The notes beneath the pieces were generated by a model. The model had not been told where the DNA came from. It saw only the letters and a program-made list of their open reading frames with translations, and ran no database searches. This document shows, piece after piece, positions 49,862-57,263 of a stretch of DNA of 64,000 bases (position 1 is its first letter; every line of letters begins with the position of its first letter). Position numbers and translations under genes: made by a program. Origin of the DNA: Propionibacterium sp. oral taxon 192 str. F0372. GTDB lineage: Bacteria; Actinomycetota; Actinomycetes; Propionibacteriales; Propionibacteriaceae. Location: positions 1,682,581-1,746,580 of the forward strand of contig NZ_KE340297.1 of NCBI RefSeq assembly GCF_000413315.1, given 5' to 3'.

Positions 49862-51193
49862 TCAGAGATAACCGTAGTGACGACGGGCGCCCAGCACGAT
49901 GGAAAGGGTCACCAAGAAGGCCAACACCTCGGCCACCACTGCGGATGCCCAGATCCCGGGTACCCCGAAGAATCCGGGAAGCACTAGTACGCACAAGCAT
50001 TCGAAGACCAGAGTCCGGCAGAAGGCGATGACCGCAGACAGCAGCCCGTTGTTTAGGGCGGTGAATAGGATACCGCCCAAGATGTTGAAGCCGATCAGAA
50101 GGAAGGCCAGGGCATAGATCCGGCCTCCCTGGACAGTGAGATCCAGTAGATTCTGGTTCCCGGCGGCGAACAGCCCGGCAACCGGGCGAACTACAAGAAA
50201 GATGGTGATGGTCATCACCAAGTCGAAGATCGTTACCAGAGTCACCGACTTGGTGAAGAGGCTGCGCAGTTCGTCGGTGCGACGGGCGCCATGGTTGTAG
50301 GCGATCAGCGGGGAAACTCCGAAGGCGAAGCCCAATAGGATTGCCGCGAACCCGAAGCCTGCGTACATGATGATCCCGTAGGCGGCGACCCCGTCGGCCC
50401 CGGTGTACTTGAGTAGTTGATAATTGTACAGCATTCCGACAACAGCCATCGCGATATTCGCCATCATCTCGGAGGAGCCATTGGTACATGCCTTGCCTAG
50501 GGCACGCCAGTCACGAACCGCTTTCCCCAGTTGCAGCATGGAAGGATTGGGACGCAAAAACCAAATCAGGGGCAGCAAACCTCCGGCCAAAGACGCGATG
50601 ACCGTTGCCCAGGCCGCCCCGGCCAACCCCATGTCCAGCGGAACGATCAACAACCAGTCCAGCGCCATATTGGTGATCCCGGTGCCGATCACGAACCACA
50701 GCCCGGTGTGCGGACGGCCTCCTGCGGTGAAAAAGGACTGGAACACGGCCTGGAGCATCATGGTGGTTAGCCCGACGAGGAAGATTCTGCCGTACAGGGT
50801 TGATGCTTCCAACAACTGACCGGTCGCTCCGAGTCCTCGTGCCACATCCGGGACGAGCCAGGCCCCAATAGCGGAGGCTACTACACCCAATACGATGGTC
50901 GCCCGGATGATCAACGAGAAAAGTTGGTTGGCCCGTTCAGGCTGGGCTTCTCCGAGGGTCTTGGCCACCAGGGCACTGCCTCCCGAACCGAGCATCATCC
51001 CGAGCGAGGAGATCATCTGCAGCATCGGGTAGATGAAGTTGAGTCCCGCGAACTCAGTGTTCCCGACGAAATTGGCGACGAACAACCCGTCGACGATCGC
51101 GTAGATCGATGTAAACAGCATCATGGCTGCTGTCGGGGCGGTGAACCGGAGGAGCTTTGCGAAGGTGAAATGGTCTGAGATCTTGATCTGCAT
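49862..51193 (-). CDS. MATE-family multidrug/organic-cation exporter
   Basis: A 443-residue integral membrane protein with 12 helices of the MATE (MOP superfamily) exporter fold. It begins MQIKISDHFTFAKLLRFTAP, then IYAIVDGLFVANFVGNTEFA, an early helix pattern of MATE proteins, and the two halves repeat the six-helix bundle (second half from about residue 225). Such carriers exchange Na+ or H+ for drugs or metabolites. ATG at 51193 has the best spacing from AAAGGGG; ATG at 51196 is adjacent. It is monocistronic; 188 bp to its left contain no gene until the cupin pseudogene. Confidence 0.9.
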   Translation of the reverse strand: MQIKISDHFTFAKLLRFTAPTAAMMLFTSIYAIVDGLFVANFVGNTEFAGLNFIYPMLQMISSLGMMLGSGGSALVAKTLGEAQPERANQLFSLIIRATIVLGVVASAIGAWLVPDVARGLGATGQLLEASTLYGRIFLVGLTTMMLQAVFQSFFTAGGRPHTGLWFVIGTGITNMALDWLLIVPLDMGLAGAAWATVIASLAGGLLPLIWFLRPNPSMLQLGKAVRDWRALGKACTNGSSEMMANIAMAVVGMLYNYQLLKYTGADGVAAYGIIMYAGFGFAAILLGFAFGVSPLIAYNHGARRTDELRSLFTKSVTLVTIFDLVMTITIFLVVRPVAGLFAAGNQNLLDLTVQGGRIYALAFLLIGFNILGGILFTALNNGLLSAVIAFCRTLVFECLCVLVLPGFFGVPGIWASAVVAEVLAFLVTLSIVLGARRHYGYL

Positions 51194-51378
51194 CATTCCC
51201 CTTTGCCTTGAAAATGTCGGCGACAAGCCTATGTGTGCCGGTTCCCGAGGATCAATCGGCAGGCAAATCTGTTGCGTGGCATCCGGTTGTGATAAGTCGC
51301 GGAGATCTCAGGGTGTTGCCGCTGGCCTGGGTGGCCCCCAGGGATGGCAAACTTGAAGAGTCACAACAGGAGGTCATG

Positions 51379-52542
51379 ATGACGGCAGACGACACCCCTA
51401 GGCGGGTCACGGGCTACGATGTGCACGGAATCACCGCCACCAGCGATGATGAGCTTGAGGATCTTGAGGTCTACGAAGAACTCGTTGACCTGAACCGCAA
51501 GCGGCACGAGAAGGAAGAAGAAGGATCCGGCGGTGCGCGCCCCCCAATGATCGGTGCGCAGGGCCAGGGCTCTGGTGTGTCCGGCTCTGCGGGAACAATG
51601 CCGTCTGGTACCACGGCCCCCGGTGTGGCAGCTGGTGCAGTTCAGGTGCCCGGTGGCGTAGGCGTCGGTAATGGCCAGGCTGGGTTCGGCGCAGGGGCTG
51701 CTCAGGCATCCGGAGGATTCGGCGGAGTGACTGGCCGAGAGGCCGTATCCCGTTCCTCTGCGGGCGGCGGAGCGATGTCTGCTCCACCCATCGGTATGAC
51801 AGCAGCGGCAGGTTCTTCCGCGGGTGGCAGTGTGGCCGGATATGCTCCTGGCGCCGGTTCTACCGGGGCAGCCGGGGGTACCCAGGCATCCGGTTCTTCC
51901 GGCCATGTGGCCGGTTATTCTGCTGGCACCATCGCAGCCGACGGTCGAATTGACGGTGGTAGATCAGACTCCGACGGTTCCGGTGGCAGCAGTTCCAGAA
52001 TTATTGGTGGCAGAGGGACGAACCCTGGCACAGGGGCTCCTCGCGCTGGATCCTACGCTCTGGTGGACCTGAAAGTGCCTGCCCGCGGTGGAGCAGGTGG
52101 CAATGGGACCGCGGAGTTCATCTCAGGACCCGGTGGTACTAGCAGGGGAGCTATCGGTGCAGGTGCCGGTGGTGCTGTCGCTGCCGGGGGAGCCGCTGCC
52201 GGAGGGGCCGCTGCTGCGGGCAGTATCGGCGGGTGGGCTGGGACCGTTGAGGCCTCACCCGATGCGATTGAGGCCAGGTCCGCAGCCTGGCAGGAATGGG
52301 CGGCTCGTATGGAGGACATCTCCAAGGTGCTTTCCCGCACAACCGCCGAACGCAGGGATTTCGGTCTGGTGCAGACGGCTGAGGCCGGTTATCACGATTC
52401 TCAGAGTTCGTCGACCAAGTGGAGCGCCCAGGGCAGCCTTGAGTTCAAGGATTTTGCTGATGCGGTGTCCGGGACGGGGCAGGCCTATCGCACCACCGAG
52501 AACGAGAGCACCGAAGCGGTGAAACAAAGGTTGACCTACTGA
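51379..52542 (+). CDS. Gly/Ala-rich protein with an ESX-like C-terminal domain
   Basis: A 387-residue protein in three parts: an N-terminal acidic segment (1-60: TGYDVHGITATSDDELEDLE, then VYEELVDLNRKRHEKEEE), a low-complexity region of Gly, Ala, Ser and Thr (about 60-295), and a helical C-terminus (about 296-387) with AWQEWAARMEDISKVLSR and FADAVSGTGQAYRTTENEST, resembling the second helix and tail of EspC/WXG-like type VII substrates. No signal peptide or membrane helix is present. It may be a secreted or surface-associated ESX-linked protein, as the cluster at the left edge of the window is of that kind. AGGAGG precedes two in-frame ATGs (51376, 51379). No close neighbour shares its strand. 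Confidence 0.65.
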   Translation: MTADDTPRRVTGYDVHGITATSDDELEDLEVYEELVDLNRKRHEKEEEGSGGARPPMIGAQGQGSGVSGSAGTMPSGTTAPGVAAGAVQVPGGVGVGNGQAGFGAGAAQASGGFGGVTGREAVSRSSAGGGAMSAPPIGMTAAAGSSAGGSVAGYAPGAGSTGAAGGTQASGSSGHVAGYSAGTIAADGRIDGGRSDSDGSGGSSSRIIGGRGTNPGTGAPRAGSYALVDLKVPARGGAGGNGTAEFISGPGGTSRGAIGAGAGGAVAAGGAAAGGAAAAGSIGGWAGTVEASPDAIEARSAAWQEWAARMEDISKVLSRTTAERRDFGLVQTAEAGYHDSQSSSTKWSAQGSLEFKDFADAVSGTGQAYRTTENESTEAVKQRLTY

Positions 52543-52614
52543 GCTTTCCATCACCTATCTCCGTGGCCGATGCCTTTTTGGTGTCGGTCACGGTCACGTT
52601 ATAGTCAGGACTGG

Positions 52615-52800
52615 TTACTGGTTGGTCCTGCTGCTCCACAGGCCGAGCAAGCCCAGGACGATCAACAATACCGGGACACCGGTACGGACCAACTCGGTGA
52701 CTGTCTCGGCGGCTCCCATCGCCTGAAAGAGAGCAACGAGTGCCACCAAGGCGAACATCGCAGCCCAAGCCAGTGTCGAAACCCTCGGTCGTCGGCTCAT
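52615..52800 (-). CDS. Small two-helix membrane protein of the PspC module
   Basis: A 61-residue protein with two hydrophobic helices (about 10-29 and 38-55) joined by ETVTELVRTG, and an Arg-rich start (MSRRPRVSTLAW). Its ATG overlaps the stop of the upstream PspC-domain gene as ATGA, so it is co-translated with it. No function is known for the family; it probably forms part of the envelope-stress module. Confidence 0.7.
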   Translation of the reverse strand: MSRRPRVSTLAWAAMFALVALVALFQAMGAAETVTELVRTGVPVLLIVLGLLGLWSSRTNQ

Positions 52801-53837
52801 GGCTGAGAGACCACCACCCTCGAATTGGTTGCGGTGATCTGGATCAATAGATGGGGGGCACCCGCTTCACGCAGCGCGGTGCCTGTTGTTCCATCCCGAC
52901 CGGAGCCGTACAACACGAAGGCATAGGGGAGGTTTACCGTCGAATCGGTGTATTTCACGTCCACATCGATGTTTTGTTCGGTTGGGAGAACCAAGGTCAG
53001 ATTGGAATTGTCCACCTCGATTGACCAGGTGGAATCGGTCGTGACAGTCATGGAACTCAGGTCATAGATGACTGAGGTTGCCGTCAGGGCGACGTCATGT
53101 AGTTCGGACTGTTCGACCAGTTGGGGGCCGGGTACCACCGAGGAGGAGCTGGTGTAATAAATGGTGACGAAACTCGTGGCTGTCAGCAAGGTTAGAATCA
53201 CTCCGGTCGCGATGAGTAATCGTGAGGTACCCACCCAAGCGGTGATCGCGGTGCCGATTGCGGTGATTGCTAACCCGATTCCCAAGATCAAGAAGGGGTC
53301 CAGTCCACTTGCCAGCAGCACCGCCATCACCAGGGCCGCTGTGGCTGTGGTAAAAGCTCCCAGGGCTGTGGCCGAGCGTGCTTGGGACGGGGCGGAAGTG
53401 GGCTCCTGCAGGTTCTGTCCGTAGCGCACCCGGCGCCCCAGCCACACCATGAGCCCGATGACCATCAACGTGTTGAACCCGGCGATGGCCTGGAAAAATG
53501 TTCCGGCACCGAGGGAGAGTAGAATGGCCAGGGTAATCGCTCCACCGACCACGGACTGGGAGGACTGGTTGCGCCATCCACTTCCCAGCCGGTCCAGGGG
53601 AGCCCGTCCGGTATCGGTGTCGATGGTCAGGGCAACCAGGAATAGGTAAGCGATCACGCCCAGGCCGCCGGATGCTGTGAGCACGACGAACAGGCATCTG
53701 ATGAGCAATGGGTCGATACCCGTCCAAGCTGCCAGCATCCGGGATACTCCCGTCCACGAATGGTGCCCGGGGGTGCGGTGCAACCGCAACAGCGTGGTCG
53801 TCCAATCCTGGGGAGCCGGTGTGTGGACGGAGTACAT
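52797..53837 (-). CDS. PspC-domain membrane protein
   Basis: A 346-residue membrane protein. The N-terminal PspC domain (about 18-75) has LHRTPGHHSWTGVSRMLAAW, GIDPLLIRCLFVVLTASGG and a hydrophobic helix; several more helices follow to about residue 210 and the last ~120 residues form a soluble, probably extracytoplasmic domain (TWSIEVDNSNLTLVLPTEQN then IDVDVKY) like the C-terminal domain of LiaF/toast-rack proteins. It is divergent from a histidine kinase that has its own PspC domain and likely modulates it in response to envelope stress. ATG at 53837 (MYSVH) was chosen; an in-frame ATG six codons upstream is possible. Confidence 0.82.
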   Translation of the reverse strand: MYSVHTPAPQDWTTTLLRLHRTPGHHSWTGVSRMLAAWTGIDPLLIRCLFVVLTASGGLGVIAYLFLVALTIDTDTGRAPLDRLGSGWRNQSSQSVVGGAITLAILLSLGAGTFFQAIAGFNTLMVIGLMVWLGRRVRYGQNLQEPTSAPSQARSATALGAFTTATAALVMAVLLASGLDPFLILGIGLAITAIGTAITAWVGTSRLLIATGVILTLLTATSFVTIYYTSSSSVVPGPQLVEQSELHDVALTATSVIYDLSSMTVTTDSTWSIEVDNSNLTLVLPTEQNIDVDVKYTDSTVNLPYAFVLYGSGRDGTTGTALREAGAPHLLIQITATNSRVVVSQP

Positions 53838-53939
53838 GAAGCAAGTTTGTCTCATTTCTGTCCGACAACCCATGCATCACCACCCCGATTCTTCCCCGGC
53901 AGAGTGGAAAACGATCCCGGACCATGTGAGTCTGGTTCG

Positions 53940-55181
53940 GTGAACACTGCTCGGCCGACGCTGGGACACTCCCAGCCAGTGATCCGACCTGGCCTGCACA
54001 GATCGCTCGGTCGTGCTTGGCTCGGAGGGGTCGCCGGCGGCATCGCCCGTCACCTGGGATGGTCAGCCTGGGTGGTGCGTGGCGGGTTCATCGCACTGAC
54101 CTTCTGCAATTTGTTCACTGTCGGCATCTACGCTGCTTTGTGGATGCTGATGGCCGACGAGCCGAGCGCGGTGCAGGCACCTGGCATCATGGCCGCATCC
54201 CACCAGGGGATGAGGCCTGCCGGGAATGACCATTCGGTCAAGGGATCTGGAATTGGTCGGATCACGGCATTCTCGATGCTGGCCGTAGGAGTGCTGGCCT
54301 TGGCCTCACGAGTGGGCTGGGGGATCTCTAGTCCCTTGTTCTGGCCCGCGTTGATGGCTGCCATCGGTATCGTCCTGGTGTGGCTGCAAGCCGACACACC
54401 GGCCACCGGGCGCAATCGTTGGCTGCTGGTATTGCGGGTGATCGTCGGCATGAGCATGCTGGGAGTCGGCATTTCCCTGCTCACAGCTGCCCAGATTGGT
54501 CTCGACCAGATTCCCGTGGTGATGTCGGTCGTTGCCCTGTCAATCTCGGGTCTGCTGGTCGTCGCGGCTCCATGGTTCTTCTCCTATCTACGCAAGCTTG
54601 ATATCGCCCGGGAGGAGAAGCTGATCGCCGACACCCGGGCAGACATGGCTGCACACCTGCATGACTCGGTCCTGCAAACCTTGGCCCTCATCCAGCGTCA
54701 AGCCGATGATCCGCGTCAGGTGGCCTCTCTCGCCCGTCGTCAAGAAAGGGAACTGCGAACTTGGCTGTACGGGGATGTGAAGGCCCCGGGCACTCTCAAG
54801 GCGGCGCTGGTGGAAGCCGGTGGGGAGATTGAGGATGAACGCGGGGTGCCCATCGAGGTGATCTGTGTTGGCGATGTTGAGCTTGACGAACGCCTTCATG
54901 TGCTGGTCCAGTCGGCCAGGGAGGCGATGATGAATGCAGCCAAGCACTCTAAGGCGGCAATGATCGACGTGTACGCTGAGGTCGACCGGGATGCGGACCC
55001 TGCGACGGCGCAGGTCTTCGTACGCGATCGTGGCGTAGGTTTTGACATGGCCCGGATTGCTGCCGACCGGATGGGTGTGCGTGGTTCGATAATTGACCGC
55101 ATGGAACGCCACGGAGGCGTGGCGACGATTCGTACGGCGCCCGGTGAGGGCACCGAGATTCGATTGGAGATGAAACTGTGA
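53940..55181 (+). CDS. PspC-domain sensor histidine kinase
   Basis: A 413-residue membrane kinase of the NarL/LiaS type. Residues about 20-80 form a PspC domain (AWLGGVAGGIARHLGWSAWV), followed by five or so helices to about 215. The phosphoacceptor is His241 in HLHDSVLQTLALIQRQ (HisKA_3 type), and the ATP site shows NAAKHSKA (N box), DRGVGFD (G1) and GGVATIRTAPGEGTEI (G2). It phosphorylates the LuxR-type regulator encoded next (overlap GTGA). PspC-containing kinases paired with a divergent PspC membrane protein are a recurrent actinobacterial envelope-stress arrangement. The start is GTG at 53940. Confidence 0.9.
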   Translation: MNTARPTLGHSQPVIRPGLHRSLGRAWLGGVAGGIARHLGWSAWVVRGGFIALTFCNLFTVGIYAALWMLMADEPSAVQAPGIMAASHQGMRPAGNDHSVKGSGIGRITAFSMLAVGVLALASRVGWGISSPLFWPALMAAIGIVLVWLQADTPATGRNRWLLVLRVIVGMSMLGVGISLLTAAQIGLDQIPVVMSVVALSISGLLVVAAPWFFSYLRKLDIAREEKLIADTRADMAAHLHDSVLQTLALIQRQADDPRQVASLARRQERELRTWLYGDVKAPGTLKAALVEAGGEIEDERGVPIEVICVGDVELDERLHVLVQSAREAMMNAAKHSKAAMIDVYAEVDRDADPATAQVFVRDRGVGFDMARIAADRMGVRGSIIDRMERHGGVATIRTAPGEGTEIRLEMKL

Positions 55182-55858
55182 CCACCGAGACCTCCGAAGC
55201 CATACATATTGGCCCGTGGCGGGTCGTCCTGGTTGACGACCACGCCATCTTCCGGGCTGGGGTTCGCCACGAGTTGGACAAGCGCCCCGACGAGATCCTG
55301 GTGGTCGGGGAGGGCGAGGACGTCGCATCCTCGGTCGCGGTGATCAACGAAACCCTGCCCGATGTTGTCCTGCTGGATGTGCACCTCCCGGGCGGAGGTG
55401 GTGCCGAGGTTGCCAAACAGGTGCATGCCACCCATCCCGAGGTGAAATTTCTGGCGTTGTCGGTCTCGGACGCAGCCGAGGATGTCATCGGGGTCATCCG
55501 GGCCGGGGCCAGGGGGTATGTCACCAAGTCGATCTCTACCGACGACCTAGTGTCCGCGGTTGGGAGGATCGCCACCAATGACGCCGTTTTCTCCCCGAGG
55601 CTCGCAGGTTTCGTGCTCGACGCTTTCTCCGGGTCCATCGACGTTGCATCCATCGACGAGGACCTGGACCGGTTGAGCAACCGGGAACGCGAGGTGATGA
55701 AATTGATCGCCCGCGGCTATTCCTACAAGGAGGTTGCCCGGGAGCTGTTCATCTCCATCAAGACGGTCGAGACTCACGTCTCCTCGGTACTGCGCAAGTT
55801 GCAGTTGTCGAACAGGTACCAGCTCACCAAGTGGGCGACCGACCGGAAACTCGTCTGA
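55178..55858 (+). CDS. LuxR/NarL-family response regulator
   Basis: A 226-residue two-domain regulator. The receiver domain (about 15-135) has the acidic pair in VVLVDDHAIFRAG, the phosphoacceptor Asp67 in VVLLDVHLPGGG and Lys117 in YVTKSIS. The LuxR helix-turn-helix (about 160-222) reads LSNREREVMKLIARGYSYKE and SIKTVETHVSSVLRKL. It overlaps the kinase gene by GTGA and presumably controls the divergent PspC membrane-protein operon, in the manner of LiaR. Confidence 0.95.
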   Translation: MTTETSEAIHIGPWRVVLVDDHAIFRAGVRHELDKRPDEILVVGEGEDVASSVAVINETLPDVVLLDVHLPGGGGAEVAKQVHATHPEVKFLALSVSDAAEDVIGVIRAGARGYVTKSISTDDLVSAVGRIATNDAVFSPRLAGFVLDAFSGSIDVASIDEDLDRLSNREREVMKLIARGYSYKEVARELFISIKTVETHVSSVLRKLQLSNRYQLTKWATDRKLV

Positions 55859-55981
55859 CCTCGGTGGGATGGCCGACGATCTCGTTGCTGACTATCCTCG
55901 GGACAGGGCCGGGAAGGCCCACGGGCACCAGGCCGCGTCAAAGTTGCGGCTTGGGGGAGAATCGTCGACGAAGGAGAGGCA

Positions 55982-56767
55982 GTGTCCACCCATCCCCAGC
56001 GTTCCGCAGAAGGCATGGTCCACCGCTTCGAGGACGAGATTCGTCGTCCTCATCGCGACCCCAGGGATGCGACCGAGGTTGATTTCGACGCGGTGAACAA
56101 CGCCCACCACTATGCGCTGTGGGCAGTCTTCCGGTTGGCTATCGCCCTACCAACCGGTGAGGTGGAACGCCACCGTCTGGTGGGGGAGTCGGAATATTTC
56201 GTTGCCAGCAGCAATATCACCACCCGCGGCTGGTATGACGTCGCGGGATTCCGTTCCGATGCCGACCTGCTGGTGTGGTGGTTGGACGACGATCCGGATG
56301 CGCTGCAGGACGCTTATCACCGACTACGGGCAAGCGCTCTGGGCAGGCACTTGGAGCCGGTGTGGTCGTGCATGGGATTACACACCCCGGCGGAGTTCAA
56401 CCGGCGGCATATCCCGGCATGTTTCGGCGGAGTGGCCCCTCGGGACTGGCTGATGGTTTACCCCTTCGTCCGCTCCTACGACTGGTATCTGCTGGCGGAC
56501 GAGGAGAGGTCCCGGATCATGGCAGCTCATGGGCGTCAGGGCTTCTCCCAGTACCCGGATGTCAAGGGTTCCACCCTGGCAACCTTTGGCATGAGCGATT
56601 ACGAGTGGATTCTTGGCTTCGAGGCAGACACCTTGGATAGGTTGGAGGGGGTCATCCACCACCAGCGTCACACCGAAGCGAGGCTCCACGTGCGGGTTGA
56701 CACCCCCTTCTGGACCGGACGACGCGTTGATCCGCGGGTCTGGGCCGACCGCCAACCCCGTAACTGA
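55982..56767 (+). CDS. hemQ: Coproheme decarboxylase HemQ (ChdC)
   Basis: A 261-residue member of the chlorite-dismutase superfamily that performs the last step of the coproporphyrin-dependent haem pathway used by Gram-positive bacteria, decarboxylating coproheme with peroxide. Landmarks are RGWYDVAGFRSDADLLVWWL, the catalytic Tyr160 in MVYPFVRSYDWYLL and a probable haem-ligand His183 in AAHGRQGFSQYPDVKG. It has about 20 residues more at the N-terminus than many relatives. The start is GTG at 55982 with GAAGGAGAGG. It stands alone; other haem genes are not in the window. Confidence 0.94.
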   Translation: MSTHPQRSAEGMVHRFEDEIRRPHRDPRDATEVDFDAVNNAHHYALWAVFRLAIALPTGEVERHRLVGESEYFVASSNITTRGWYDVAGFRSDADLLVWWLDDDPDALQDAYHRLRASALGRHLEPVWSCMGLHTPAEFNRRHIPACFGGVAPRDWLMVYPFVRSYDWYLLADEERSRIMAAHGRQGFSQYPDVKGSTLATFGMSDYEWILGFEADTLDRLEGVIHHQRHTEARLHVRVDTPFWTGRRVDPRVWADRQPRN

Positions 56768-56815
56768 ACAACCGCTGATGGAGGTCCGGGTTTTTCATGC
56801 AGCAGACACTTCCCT

Positions 56816-56849
56816 CGTGTCTCGCCTGTTGCTACGGAGGCGAGACACG
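56816..56849. terminator. Bidirectional terminator between hemQ and glsB-like gene
   Basis: A perfect 12-bp stem (CGTGTCTCGCCT and AGGCGAGACACG) with a 10-nt loop, 48 bp after hemQ and 10 bp from the convergent GlsB-like gene. Confidence 0.8.
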
Positions 56850-56859
56850 GCTCGCGCGA

Positions 56860-57114
56860 TCAGGATTTGTTGGTCATCTTGTTGTAGATGAAGGTGACTA
56901 AGAAACCGCCGAGGACGGCGAGAATCCAGGTCTGCAGGGAGAAAAAGTGCCGAAGAGATGCGCCAAACAGGGTTGAGCCAAACCAGCCGCCCACCATGGC
57001 ACCGAGGATGCCGAGCACGATGGTCATGATCCATCCATTGCTTCCCCCGCCAACCACTGCCTTGGCGATGGAACCGGAGATAAGGCCCAGAAGTATCCAT
57101 GAGATGAATGACAT
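56860..57114 (-). CDS. GlsB/YeaQ/YmgE-family stress-response membrane protein
   Basis: An 84-residue, very hydrophobic protein with three helices and many glycines (LLGLISGSIAKAVVGGG, VLGILGAMVGGWFG, ILAVLGGFLVTFIYNKM). It belongs to the transglycosylase-associated/GlsB family, found in many bacteria under general or envelope stress; the biochemical role is unknown. A -10 box TATCGT lies 6 nt before the ATG, so it is probably leaderless. Confidence 0.9.
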   Translation of the reverse strand: MSFISWILLGLISGSIAKAVVGGGSNGWIMTIVLGILGAMVGGWFGSTLFGASLRHFFSLQTWILAVLGGFLVTFIYNKMTNKS

Positions 57115-57120
57115 GCCGCC

Positions 57121-57126
57121 ACGATA
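57121..57126 (-). promoter_or_regulatory. -10 box TATCGT for the glsB-like gene (leaderless)
   Basis: Minus-strand TATCGT, 6 nt, then ATG at 57114. The same hexamer lies 9 nt upstream of the pcrA ATG on the plus strand (57249-57254). Confidence 0.4.
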
Positions 57127-57263
57127 TCCCGTTCCTCAACGCCCGGATCCGTTTCTCCGGGGTCGGCTCGGGTTGGTTCGGGTGATCTCCTGATACCCAG
57201 TTGTGCTCTGCTGGGGGTGTACACCCGCGAACTGTCCCGGGCCTTGGATATCGTAGACCCGCC

